Position numbers and translations under genes: made by a program. Of a stretch of 41,576 nt of DNA, positions 1-11,317 are shown one piece after another (the stretch's first letter is position 1; every line of letters starts with the position of its first letter). Source of the stretch: Jiangella ureilytica (GTDB lineage Bacteria; Actinomycetota; Actinomycetes; Jiangellales; Jiangellaceae); the NCBI RefSeq assembly GCF_004348545.1, contig NZ_SMKL01000055.1:1-41576 (forward strand), given 5' to 3'. The notes under the pieces were generated by a model. That model saw only the letters and a list, made by a program, of their open reading frames with translations, made no database searches and was not told where the DNA came from.

Positions 1-1026
1 GGCCGGGGGCGGGGGCGGGGGCTCGCGCCGCGGCGAGACGGTGAAGGCGTTGACGGTGCCGAGGCCGCGCACCGTCGTCGGCGGCAGCGCGCGCAACAGG
101 AAGGCCGGCACGTCGGCGAGCTCCTTCGCCGTCAGGTCGTCGACGAGGACGGTGTTGCGCTCGGCCAGCGCGGTCAGCCGGGCGGCGAGGTTCGTCGGGG
201 TGCCGAACACGTCGCCCAGCCGGGCGATCACCGGTCCGGTCGCGATGCCGACCCGGATGTCGGGCAGGTCGTCGTCCTCGCCGATCTCCTCGACCAGCCG
301 GCAGCCGATGAGTGCCGCAGTCTCGGGGTCGTCGGCGGTGAAGACCACCTCGTCGCCGAGGGTCTTGATGACCCGCCCGCCGGTGCCGAAGATGACGTCG
401 TTGGTGGTGGCCTCGAACTGCTCGACCAGCTGACCGAGCTCGTCGACGCTCAACCCGCGGGACAACCGGGTGAACGACACCAGGTCGGCGAACCCGACCG
501 ACGCGGGCGCGGCCAGCAGCGGCGCCTCGCCGATGCGCCCGATGGCGACCAGCCGGTTGACCGACGCGGCGAGCTTGCGGCGCCACGCGTAGATGAGCAG
601 CCGCTCGAACTCCGGCAGCAGCTTCTGCGCCACGAGATAGGCCGACGTCAGCCGGCTCCCCGTGCCGCGCCCGCCGGCCTCGTTCGCCTCGATGATCTCG
701 GCGAGCGTCTCGACGTGCCACTCGGCGAGCCGGCCGGTCATGCGGCCCAGCGCCCGCACCATCTGCACGGCGGTGGCCTCGTCGACCACCTCGTCCTCGA
801 CCAGCTCGGTGACCCCGCGCAGCGCCTCCATGTCCCAGACGGTGAACGCCTGCTCCTCGCCGACGTCGGGGAAGCCCAGCGCGCGCCAGTACCGCGTGAC
901 CTCGTCGACGCTGAGCCCGGCGCCCTCGGCGATCTGCTCGCGGGTGTAGCGGCGGGACGCGCCCAGCAGCAGCCGCTCGAGCTCGTCGGCGGTGGGTCGC
1001 CGCGGCGGCTCGGGCGGCAGTGTCAC
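1..1026 (-). CDS. cya: Class III adenylate cyclase with N-terminal regulatory domain (3' end cut by window edge)
   Basis: Makes cAMP from ATP. The frame is open for 342 codons from GTG at 1026 to the window edge, so the C-terminus is missing. Residues 1-165 are helical and resemble the regulatory domain (Ad_Cy_reg) of actinobacterial cyclases. The catalytic domain spans about 175-330. Visible catalytic residues are metal-binding D181 (FADLVSFT) and D225 (KTLGDEVVF), adenine-selecting K221 and D272, and N279 and R283 in the TPTNLAARL segment. The full residue set argues for an active adenylate cyclase rather than a guanylate cyclase or pseudoenzyme. The GTG start overlaps the stop of the PH-domain gene (GTGA), so translation is probably coupled. 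The visible end is a Pro-rich tail (from about residue 335) encoded by a GGGGGC repeat. Placement beside birA and pccB matches, from memory, Streptomyces cya. Confidence 0.88.
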   Translation of the reverse strand, partial: MTLPPEPPRRPTADELERLLLGASRRYTREQIAEGAGLSVDEVTRYWRALGFPDVGEEQAFTVWDMEALRGVTELVEDEVVDEATAVQMVRALGRMTGRLAEWHVETLAEIIEANEAGGRGTGSRLTSAYLVAQKLLPEFERLLIYAWRRKLAASVNRLVAIGRIGEAPLLAAPASVGFADLVSFTRLSRGLSVDELGQLVEQFEATTNDVIFGTGGRVIKTLGDEVVFTADDPETAALIGCRLVEEIGEDDDLPDIRVGIATGPVIARLGDVFGTPTNLAARLTALAERNTVLVDDLTAKELADVPAFLLRALPPTTVRGLGTVNAFTVSPRREPPPPPPA

Positions 1027-1532
1027 GCGCGCTCGTCCAGGTCGTGCGCCTCGCGCACGAGCTCGCTCAGCCGCAGCTGCACCTGGTGCACCCGCGGGAC
1101 GTCGTGCAGGCGCACCTGGCCCTGCTCGCTGGCGGCCGAGACGACCAGCGTGCCGCAGCGCAGGATGCGGTCGGTGAGCTGCATCTCGTACGCGACGTCG
1201 TTGATGACGGTGTGCGGGATGTCGCGGCCGGTGCGGGTGATGATGCCCTGCCGCGTGATCAGCCGCTCGCTGGTGATGGTGTACGTGGTGGTCAGCCAGG
1301 TGAGGAACGGCCAGATGACCCAGACGCCGAGCACCACGAGCCCGACGATGACGATGGCCCAGCGCCCCACGGTGCCGACCAGCTCGCCGTCGGGCAGCGC
1401 GCCGAGCCCGAAACCCACCCCGGCGGCCAGGACCAGCAGCACGAGCACCGGCACGATCAGCGCCTTGACGTGCGTGTGCAGGTGGTAGATCACCTGCTCG
1501 TCGTCGCTGAGCTGCTTATCGGAAAACCCCAT
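1023..1532 (-). CDS. PH (YdbS/bPH2-like) domain membrane protein
   Basis: A 169-residue protein of unknown function. It has a short cytoplasmic N-terminus (MGFSDKQLSDDEQVIYHLH), two close membrane helices at about 23-46 and 57-82, then a soluble bacterial PH domain. The domain carries the typical lines ITSERLITRQGIITRTGRDI and DVAYEMQLTDRILRCGTL. Family knowledge: bPH2 proteins are membrane-anchored and mostly uncharacterised. ATG at 1532 is chosen because the homology begins there; a CAGGAT hexamer lies seven bases upstream, compatible with a leaderless transcript. It follows birA by 46 bp, and its stop overlaps the cyclase start by 4 bp, so it and the cyclase are probably made together. No catalytic residues are visible. 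Confidence 0.85.
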   Translation of the reverse strand: MGFSDKQLSDDEQVIYHLHTHVKALIVPVLVLLVLAAGVGFGLGALPDGELVGTVGRWAIVIVGLVVLGVWVIWPFLTWLTTTYTITSERLITRQGIITRTGRDIPHTVINDVAYEMQLTDRILRCGTLVVSAASEQGQVRLHDVPRVHQVQLRLSELVREAHDLDERA

Positions 1533-1578
1533 GGCGTGAATCCTGGCACGTGACACCCGCGAGCGAGAACAGGCGCTC

Positions 1579-2334
1579 TCACCGCGGGCGCAGATGGACG
1601 ACGTCTCCGGCGCCGACGGCGACCGGGTCACCCGCCGCCGCGGTCGCGATGAGCAGCCGCCCGGAGTCGTCGATGCCGGTCGCGAGGCCCTCGACGGCGT
1701 CTCCGCCGGGCAGCTCGGCGCGGACGTCGCGGCCGAGGGTGTCGCAGCGGCGGGTGTAGTCCTCGGCCAGCCCGCTGGCGAGCGGGTCGCCGCCGGCGGC
1801 GCGCCAGCCCTCGTACCGCGCGGCCAGCCGGTCGCCGACGGCGTCGAGCACCACCGCGTCGGTGTCCTGCTCGAACTCCCCGGTGACGACCCCCATCGAG
1901 ACACCGCCCGGCGGCAGCTGGTCCGCCGTCTGGGCGACGTTGAGCCCGATGCCGACGACGGCGGCCGGCCCGGCCGGCGTGTCGACGCGCTCGGTGAGGA
2001 TGCCCGCCAGCTTGCCGCCGTCGAGCAGGACGTCGTTGGGCCACTTGAGGACGGCGTCCACCCCCGCCGCCAGCCGCACCGCCTCGACGACGGCGACCCC
2101 GGCGAGCAGCGGCAGCCACGGCCAGCGCGCCACGGGGACATCGTCGGGCCGGAGCAGGAACGACATCGCCAGCGCCGTGCCGGGCGGGGCCTCCCAGCGC
2201 CGGTCCAGCCGGCCCCGGCCCGCGCTCTGGTGCTGGGCGACGACGGCGTATCCCTCGGCCGCGCCGTCACGGGCCGCCGCGGCGACGTCGGCGTTCGTCG
2301 ACCCCGTCGTGGCGATGCGGTGAATCGTCCACAC
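1579..2334 (-). CDS. birA: Biotin--[acetyl-CoA-carboxylase] ligase (monofunctional BirA)
   Basis: Activates biotin to biotinyl-5'-AMP and transfers it to the lysine of biotin carboxyl carrier domains; here the obvious target is K570 of the carboxylase alpha subunit at 16208-18025. The 251-residue protein shows the biotinyl-AMP loop GRGRLDRRW (39-47), KWPNDVLL (97-104) with the conserved lysine, and GIGLNV (128-133), followed by a C-terminal beta-barrel. There is no N-terminal helix-turn-helix, so it is a ligase only and not a biotin repressor. The start is GTG at 2334, 6 bp after the ppc stop, so translation is likely coupled to ppc; no strong ribosome site is seen. Together with pccB/pccE and accA it completes a biotin carboxylation set. 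Confidence 0.93.
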   Translation of the reverse strand: MWTIHRIATTGSTNADVAAAARDGAAEGYAVVAQHQSAGRGRLDRRWEAPPGTALAMSFLLRPDDVPVARWPWLPLLAGVAVVEAVRLAAGVDAVLKWPNDVLLDGGKLAGILTERVDTPAGPAAVVGIGLNVAQTADQLPPGGVSMGVVTGEFEQDTDAVVLDAVGDRLAARYEGWRAAGGDPLASGLAEDYTRRCDTLGRDVRAELPGGDAVEGLATGIDDSGRLLIATAAAGDPVAVGAGDVVHLRPR

Positions 2335-2340
2335 GGGCCG

Positions 2341-4998
<2,658 letters not shown>

Positions 4999-5004
4999 GC
5001 GCCC

Positions 5005-5010
5005 AGCGTA
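5005..5010 (-). promoter_or_regulatory. Putative -10 box of a leaderless ppc transcript
   Basis: Read on the minus strand this is TACGCT, followed by six bases and ATG at 4998. TANNNT with six or seven bases to the start codon is the usual geometry of actinobacterial leaderless promoters. No convincing -35 is visible. It supports the start chosen for ppc. Confidence 0.45.
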
Positions 5011-5138
5011 GACAGCGGACATGGAACGCCGGGTCCGCACCCCACAGTCCGAGACGGGAGGGCGAGACGGGAGTCACTGCCGCTTCGTCCGGTGTGCTCT
5101 ACCCTGCTAGGGCTTCACCCGACGACGGAGGCCACACC

Positions 5139-6725
<1,587 letters not shown>

Positions 6726-6739
6726 CCGCTCGGGCGGCT

Positions 6740-6803
6740 GAGTCCGGATTCGGCCGCGAGCCCCGACCGGCTGCTGCCGTTCCGGTCCCACCGAGCCGGA
6801 CTC
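6740..6803. repeat. Distant inverted repeat between pccB and pccE
   Basis: GAGTCCGG at 6740-6747 and CCGGACTC at 6796-6803 form an 8-bp perfect inverted repeat around a 48-bp loop in the pccB-pccE gap. It could loosely fold the transcript end of pccB or be chance in this base composition; there is no T-tract. Low confidence in any function. Confidence 0.25.
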
Positions 6804-6814
6804 GACGATCCGGA

Positions 6815-6820
6815 TAGAGT
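6815..6820 (+). promoter_or_regulatory. Putative -10 box of leaderless pccE transcript
   Basis: TAGAGT, then six bases, then the GTG start at 6827. There is no ribosome site in front of the GTG, so a separate leaderless transcript for the epsilon subunit is likely in addition to any read-through from pccB. Confidence 0.5.
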
Positions 6821-6826
6821 GACGGC

Positions 6827-7036
6827 GTGACCGATGCGCCGCCGCTGTTCCGGGTCGTCCGCGGAACGCCCACCGACGAGGAGCTGGCCGCCCTCGTCGT
6901 CGTGCTGACGGCGAGGGCGGCGGCCGGGCGCGCGCCGTCGGCCCCGGAGCGGTCGTCGTGGGCGTCGTACTGGAACCACCGGGCGCCGCTGGCGCCGGGC
7001 GCGGGCGCGTGGCGGGCCAGCGCCCTCCCCCGCTGA
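6827..7036 (+). CDS. pccE: Acyl-CoA carboxylase epsilon subunit
   Basis: A 69-residue accessory subunit of actinobacterial acyl-CoA carboxylases that stabilises and stimulates the alpha-beta complex. It shows the family pattern: VVRGTPTDEELAALVVVL near the N-terminus, a variable Ala/Gly-rich middle, then a W...R segment and the terminal GAGAWRASALPR. Start is GTG 6827, chosen because the family motif begins a few residues later and a TAGAGT box sits six bases upstream. It lies 101 bp after pccB on the same strand, the standard arrangement. Short and easily missed, but the pattern is distinctive. Confidence 0.88.
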   Translation: MTDAPPLFRVVRGTPTDEELAALVVVLTARAAAGRAPSAPERSSWASYWNHRAPLAPGAGAWRASALPR

Positions 7037-7049
7037 TCTGACACAGATC
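7035..7049. repeat. Small palindrome at the pccE stop
   Basis: GATCTG-ACA-CAGATC, a perfect 6-bp stem with a 3-base loop that overlaps the pccE stop codon and lies 40 bp upstream of the TAGGGT box of the DUF885 gene. It could be a short terminator stem without a T-tract or a repressor site for the next gene; the sequence does not decide between these. Confidence 0.35.
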
Positions 7050-7088
7050 TGCCCGCCGTTCGTCCTTCTCGTCACAAGATTGCCCGGA

Positions 7089-7094
7089 TAGGGT
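7089..7094 (+). promoter_or_regulatory. Putative -10 box of leaderless DUF885 gene
   Basis: TAGGGT, six bases, then GTG at 7101. No Shine-Dalgarno sequence is present. Confidence 0.5.
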
Positions 7095-7100
7095 CGCTGG

Positions 7101-8768
7101 GTGACGACTCCGCAGCCGCCGCGCACCGTCGACGAGATCGCTGACGCCTACGTCGACGAGTACGCCGCCCTCGACCCGTACACCGCCACCTACGCCGGCC
7201 TGAGCGGCTACGACGCCCTCAGCACCGACCTGTCGCCGGACGGGTTCGCCGAGCGCCGGGCGCTCGCCGAGCGCACCCTCGCGGCCCTCGCGACGGCCAC
7301 CGCGGCCGACGAGCGCGAGCGGGTCGCGGGCGAGGCGATGCGCGAGCGGCTGTCCCTCGACATCGAGATGGACGACGCCGGGCTGAACCGCAACCTCAAC
7401 GTCATCGAGAGCCCGTTCCACTGGGCCCGCGAGACGTTCGACCTCATGCCCACGGACACCGAGGAGCAGTGGGCGAACATCGCCGCCCGCATGCGCGCCG
7501 TGCCGACGGCACTGGAGCAGTACCGCCAGACCATGGACGCCGACATCGCCGCCGGCCGCCCGTCGCCGCGCCGCCAGGTGCTCGCCGTCGCCGAGCAGGC
7601 CGGCCGGGTCGCGAACACGTTCTTCGGCGAGCTGGCCGCAGCCGGGCCGGAGTCGATGCGGGCGGAGCTCGACGCCGCTGCCGCCGCGGCCTCCGAGGCG
7701 TACCGCGCGTTCGGCGGCTACCTCACCGAGACCGCAGCGCCCACGGCGCGCGAACAGGACGCCGTCGGGCGCGACGCCTACGCCATCGCCTCGCGCTACT
7801 TCCTCGGAGCAGCCGTCGACCTCGACGAGACCTACGAGTGGGGCGTCGCCGAGCTGGCCCGCATCGAGACCCAGCTGGCCGAGGTCGCGCAGGACATCGT
7901 CCCCGGCGGCACGGTCGACGACGCCGTCGCCGCGCTGGACGCCGACCCGGCCCGCACGATCGTGGGCACCGCCGGCCTGCAGTCGTGGATGCAGAAGCTG
8001 TCCGACCGCACTATCGAGGCGATGGCCGGCGTCCACTTCGACATCCCCGACCCGATCCGCCGGCTGGAGTGCCGCATCGCCCCCACCAAGGAGGGCGGCA
8101 TCTACTACACCAGCCCCAGCGACGACTTCACCCGCCCCGGGCGCATGTGGTGGTCCGTCCCCGAGGGCGTCGAGGAGTTCTCCACCTGGCGCGAGACCAC
8201 CACGGTGTTCCACGAGGGCGTGCCCGGTCACCACCTGCAGGTCGCCCAGGTCATCTACCGGCGCGAGGTCCTCAACCGCTGGCAGCGGCTGCTGTGCTGG
8301 GTGTCCGGGCACGGCGAGGGCTGGGCGCTCTACGCCGAGCGGCTCATGGCCGACCTCGGCTTCCTCGACGACCCCGGCGACCGCCTCGGCATGCTCGACA
8401 GCCAGTCCTTCCGCGCCGCCCGCGTCGTCGTCGACATCGGCATCCACCTGGGCAAGGAGATCCCGGCCTCGCTGGTGGCGGCCGACGGGTTCCCGGCCGG
8501 GGTCTGGACGCCGGAGGCGGCGTACACCTTCCTGCGCGCCCACTGCCGCATGCCCGACGAGTTCCTCCGCTTCGAGCTCGACCGCTATCTCGGCTGGCCG
8601 GGCCAGGCGCCGTCGTACAAGATCGGCGAGCGCATCTGGCTCGCCGCCCGCGACGACGCCCGCCGCCGTCAGGGCGACGCGTTCGACCTGCGCGAGTTCC
8701 ACCGGGCGGCGCTCGACCTCGGCTCCATCGGCCTCGACCCGCTCCGCGAGGCGCTCGCCCGGTTGTGA
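7101..8768 (+). CDS. DUF885 family protein (putative metallopeptidase-like)
   Basis: A 555-residue protein of the DUF885 family, close to the family's usual length. The most telling segment is FHEGVPGHHLQ, with H371, E372, H377 and H378. This HEX4HH arrangement is conserved in the family and resembles a zinc site, hence the frequent suggestion of peptidase activity; no substrate is established. A second conserved stretch, GHGEGWALYAERLMADLG, supplies Glu residues that could complete a metal site. No signal peptide or membrane segment is seen, so it is probably cytoplasmic. GTG 7101 is supported by the TAGGGT box six bases upstream. It follows pccE by 64 bp but probably has its own promoter; its link to carboxylase metabolism is unknown. 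Confidence 0.85.
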   Translation: MTTPQPPRTVDEIADAYVDEYAALDPYTATYAGLSGYDALSTDLSPDGFAERRALAERTLAALATATAADERERVAGEAMRERLSLDIEMDDAGLNRNLNVIESPFHWARETFDLMPTDTEEQWANIAARMRAVPTALEQYRQTMDADIAAGRPSPRRQVLAVAEQAGRVANTFFGELAAAGPESMRAELDAAAAAASEAYRAFGGYLTETAAPTAREQDAVGRDAYAIASRYFLGAAVDLDETYEWGVAELARIETQLAEVAQDIVPGGTVDDAVAALDADPARTIVGTAGLQSWMQKLSDRTIEAMAGVHFDIPDPIRRLECRIAPTKEGGIYYTSPSDDFTRPGRMWWSVPEGVEEFSTWRETTTVFHEGVPGHHLQVAQVIYRREVLNRWQRLLCWVSGHGEGWALYAERLMADLGFLDDPGDRLGMLDSQSFRAARVVVDIGIHLGKEIPASLVAADGFPAGVWTPEAAYTFLRAHCRMPDEFLRFELDRYLGWPGQAPSYKIGERIWLAARDDARRRQGDAFDLREFHRAALDLGSIGLDPLREALARL

Positions 8769-9148
8769 CGGCTGCCAGGCTCGCGGTGAGCAGCGTGCCG
8801 TAGAGCACGCCAGCCGTTGGTCCCGTCTGGGATGGCCTGATCTCGGCTGTGACCCGGATCACGCCGTCGATCCGGGATCGCGGGAATTGGGCCGGTTCGC
8901 CCGCCGTTGGGCTGGTCGACATGGTGAACATCTGGGGCCTCACTGAGCGCCTGCACGTCGATCTGCGACGGCAGGCCAGCGCTGCCTGTCCGGTCTAGGA
9001 CCGCAGCACCCGCGATCGCCCGGCACCGGTCACCCGCTTCCCTGCCTCGCCCCCTGCCGCCCGGTCGCGGCTCCGCGCGCTCACCGCGGCGCGCCCGCGC
9101 GCTTCGCCGCGCCCTCACCTCCCCTCGTCCCACCCGGAAGGTCTTCGC
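8769..9148. other. 380-bp gene-poor leader region of the symporter gene
   Basis: The longest stretch without a large gene. Its first half holds a probable short leader-peptide ORF (8921-8998). The second half is GC-rich and can form at least two mutually exclusive stems: GCGCGC 9075-9080 with 9089-9094, or GGCGCG 9088-9093 with CGCGCC 9108-9113. It ends in the ribosome site GGAAGG at 9136-9141. The layout suits a translation-controlled leader, but such pairings are also expected by chance in this composition. Several open frames on the minus strand here look like composition shadows. Confidence 0.5.
8921..8998 (+). CDS. Putative Cys-type regulatory leader peptide
   Basis: A 25-residue ORF from ATG 8921 to TAG 8996-8998. 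The peptide contains RLHVDLRRQASAACPV, the core found in actinobacterial 'putative leader peptides' (pattern R-HVDL-R-A-S-A-C), which precede sulfur and cysteine genes. In mycobacteria such uORFs are reported to couple cysteine supply to downstream expression. The single Cys lies at residue 23, near the end, where stalling would matter. No strong ribosome site is visible. It sits 150 bp before the DAACS symporter on the same strand, separated by GC-rich potential stem-loops, so it probably regulates that gene. The family assignment rests on motif recognition, not on a search. Confidence 0.68.
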   Translation: MVNIWGLTERLHVDLRRQASAACPV

Positions 9149-10549
9149 ATGTCCGAAACCACGACCGCAGGCGCGCCCGCGTCCCGCCGGCTGCGCCTGC
9201 CCTCGTTCTCCGTCCAGGTCGTCATCGGCCTGGTGCTGGGTGTCGTCCTCGGCCTGATCGCCCGCGAGCTGGGCCCGGCCGCCGACGGCAACCCGAACTG
9301 GCTGACGAGCACCCTCGACACCGTCGGCGGCCTCTTCGTCGACCTGCTGCGGGCCGCCGTCATCCCGCTGATCTTCACCGCGATCGTCGCGAGCATCGCG
9401 AACCTGCGCAACGTCACCAACGCGGCCCGGCTGGCCGGCCAGACGCTGCTGTGGTTCGCGATCACCGCCTTGATCGCGGTCGCCATCGGCATCGCGCTCG
9501 GCCTGATCCTGCAGCCGGGCGAGCACACGTCCGTCACCCAGGACCAGGCCGCCGAGCCCGGTCGCACCGGCGACTGGTGGGCGTTCCTCACCAGCCTCGT
9601 CCCGACCAACTTCCTCGCCCTCACGGCGTCGACCTCGATCGACCCCGAGTCCGGCGCGGCGGCCACGAGCCTGAGCTTCAACGTGCTGCAGTTCGTCGTC
9701 GTGTCGGCGGCCATCGGCATCGCCGCGCTGAAGCTCGGCGACAAGGCCGAGCCGTTCCTGGCCTTCAACCGGGCCGCGCTGTCGATCGTCCAGAAGGTGC
9801 TCTGGTGGATCATCCGGCTGGCCCCGATCGGCACCGTCGGCCTGCTGGGCTACGCCGTCGCCGACTACGGCTGGGACGCCATCGGCTCACTCGGCCGGTT
9901 CACGCTGGCCGTCTACATCGGGCTGGCGCTGGTGCTGTTCGTCGTCTACCCGGTGCTGCTGCGGGCGCACGGCCTGAACCCGGTCAAGTTCTTCACCGGC
10001 GCGTGGCCGGCCATCCAGCTGGCGTTCGTGTCGCGCTCCTCGGTCGGCACGCTGCCGGTCACCGAGCAGGTCACCGAGCGCAACCTCGGCGTCTCGCGGT
10101 CCTACGCGTCGTTCGCGGTGCCGTTCGGCTCGACGACGAAGATGGACGGCTGCGCCGCGATCTACCCGGCGATCGCCGCGATCTTCGTGGCACAGTTCTT
10201 CGGCCTCGACCTGTCGGTGTCGGACTACCTGCTGATCGTGCTGGTCTCCGTCGTCGGCTCGGCCGCGACCGCCGGCACCACGGGCGCGACGGTCATGCTC
10301 ACGCTGACGCTGTCGACGCTGGGCCTGCCGCTGGCCGGCGTGGGCCTGCTGCTGGCCGTCGACCCGATCCTCGACATGGGCCGGACGGCGGTCAACGTCG
10401 CCGGTCAGGCGCTGGTCCCGACCATCGTCGCCAAGCGCGAGGGCCTGCTCGATCTGGCGGCGTACAACTCAGACCGGCGCGGTGACGTGTTCGCCGACGG
10501 TGGTGAGGAGCGAGACAAGACGCCCGACTTGGCGTTAACCTCTGCGTGA
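9149..10549 (+). CDS. DAACS-family dicarboxylate/amino acid:cation symporter
   Basis: A 466-residue inner-membrane sodium- or proton-coupled symporter of the GltP/DctA/TcyP family. It has about eight hydrophobic helices and two re-entrant hairpins. Seen motifs are SRSSVGTLP (from residue 295), the serine-rich hairpin 1, and TKMDGCAAIYPA around M332-D333-G334, the cation-binding NMDGT region. The GCAAIYPA wording is closer to the cystine transporters (TcyP) than to glutamate carriers, which have NMDGTA. ATG 9149 has GGAAGG seven bases upstream. The upstream Cys-type leader peptide independently suggests a sulfur amino acid such as cystine as substrate; this is inference. A strong hairpin follows the stop. 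Confidence 0.9.
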   Translation: MSETTTAGAPASRRLRLPSFSVQVVIGLVLGVVLGLIARELGPAADGNPNWLTSTLDTVGGLFVDLLRAAVIPLIFTAIVASIANLRNVTNAARLAGQTLLWFAITALIAVAIGIALGLILQPGEHTSVTQDQAAEPGRTGDWWAFLTSLVPTNFLALTASTSIDPESGAAATSLSFNVLQFVVVSAAIGIAALKLGDKAEPFLAFNRAALSIVQKVLWWIIRLAPIGTVGLLGYAVADYGWDAIGSLGRFTLAVYIGLALVLFVVYPVLLRAHGLNPVKFFTGAWPAIQLAFVSRSSVGTLPVTEQVTERNLGVSRSYASFAVPFGSTTKMDGCAAIYPAIAAIFVAQFFGLDLSVSDYLLIVLVSVVGSAATAGTTGATVMLTLTLSTLGLPLAGVGLLLAVDPILDMGRTAVNVAGQALVPTIVAKREGLLDLAAYNSDRRGDVFADGGEERDKTPDLALTSA

Positions 10550-10560
10550 CCATGATCACC

Positions 10561-10614
10561 CCATGATCGTCGGCGGCCGATGCTGCTCCAGGCATCGACC
10601 GCCGATGATCATTG
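10561..10614. terminator. Long imperfect hairpin between the symporter gene and maf
   Basis: Arms of 23 bases, 10561-10583 and 10592-10614, pair with three mismatches around an 8-base loop; the right arm ends GCCGATGATCATTG. It begins 11 bp after the symporter stop, so a terminator is the simplest reading, although no T-tract follows. The octamer CCATGATC in the left arm is also repeated directly upstream at 10550-10557. The right arm ends five bases before the putative maf -10 box, so a repressor site is the alternative. Confidence 0.6.
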
Positions 10615-10618
10615 TCGG

Positions 10619-10624
10619 TAACGT
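10619..10624 (+). promoter_or_regulatory. Putative -10 box of leaderless maf
   Basis: TAACGT, seven bases, then GTG at 10632. It abuts the long hairpin at 10561-10614. Confidence 0.4.
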
Positions 10625-10631
10625 GAGGTCC

Positions 10632-11312
10632 GTGGTGCGCCTGCTGCTCGCTTCCCAGTCCCCCGCCCGGCTGGCGACCCTGCGCTCCGCCGGCATCGAA
10701 CCGGTCGTCCAGGTCTCCGGCGTCGACGAGGACGCGGTGCTGGCCGCGGCGCGCGAGCGTGGGCCGCTCCCGCCGCACGACGTGCCGCTGCTGCTCGGCC
10801 GGGCCAAGGCCGAGAAGGTCGCCGGCAAGACGTTCACCGGCATGATCGTGCTCGGCTGCGACTCCGTCCTCGAGCTCGACGGCGAGATCCACGGCAAGCC
10901 GGCCGACTCCGTCGAGGCGGTGCGGCGCTGGCGGCGCATGCGCGGCCGGTCCGGCATCCTGCACTCCGGCCACTGGCTCATCGACCTGCGCGAACCCGAG
11001 GACGGCGGCACCGGCCGCGCGGTCGGCGACACCGCCAGCACCACGGTGCACTTCGCCGACCTCTCCGACGCCGAGATCCGCGCCTACGTCGCCACCGGCG
11101 AGCCGCTGCGCGTGGCCGGGGCGTTCACCATCGACGGTCTCGGCGGCCCGTTCGTCACCGCCATCGACGGCGACCACCACGCCGTCGTCGGCCTGTCGCT
11201 GCCGCTGCTGCGCACCCTGCTGGGCCGGCTGGGGGTCTCGATCACCGAACTGTGGCGCACCGACCCCGACCACGAGCCGGTCCGCCGCCGCGCCCGCCGC
11301 GCGGCCCGCTGA
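10632..11312 (+). CDS. maf: Maf family nucleoside triphosphate pyrophosphatase
   Basis: House-cleaning enzyme that hydrolyses non-canonical or modified nucleotides (dTTP/UTP/m5UTP type) to monophosphates. The 226-residue product begins VVRLLLASQSPARLATLRSAG, where S-x-S-PAR is the Maf substrate loop. It continues with GRAKAEKVA, LGCDSVLELDGEIHGKP (catalytic Asp in CDSV) and TGEPLRVAGAFTIDG. GTG at 10632 (or the adjacent GTG 10635) is chosen because homology begins there and a TAACGT box lies seven bases upstream. The longer frame back to 10563 would run through the hairpin and encodes an unrelated Cys/Arg-rich leader, so I reject it. It ends 5 bp from the convergent carboxyltransferase gene. 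Confidence 0.9.
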   Translation: MVRLLLASQSPARLATLRSAGIEPVVQVSGVDEDAVLAAARERGPLPPHDVPLLLGRAKAEKVAGKTFTGMIVLGCDSVLELDGEIHGKPADSVEAVRRWRRMRGRSGILHSGHWLIDLREPEDGGTGRAVGDTASTTVHFADLSDAEIRAYVATGEPLRVAGAFTIDGLGGPFVTAIDGDHHAVVGLSLPLLRTLLGRLGVSITELWRTDPDHEPVRRRARRAAR

Positions 11313-11317
11313 CGGGC

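Noticed and set aside
10563-10631. N-terminal extension of Maf back to ATG 10563
   Set aside because: The extra residues come from the hairpin sequence, contain no family similarity, and a promoter-like TAACGT lies just before the internal GTG.
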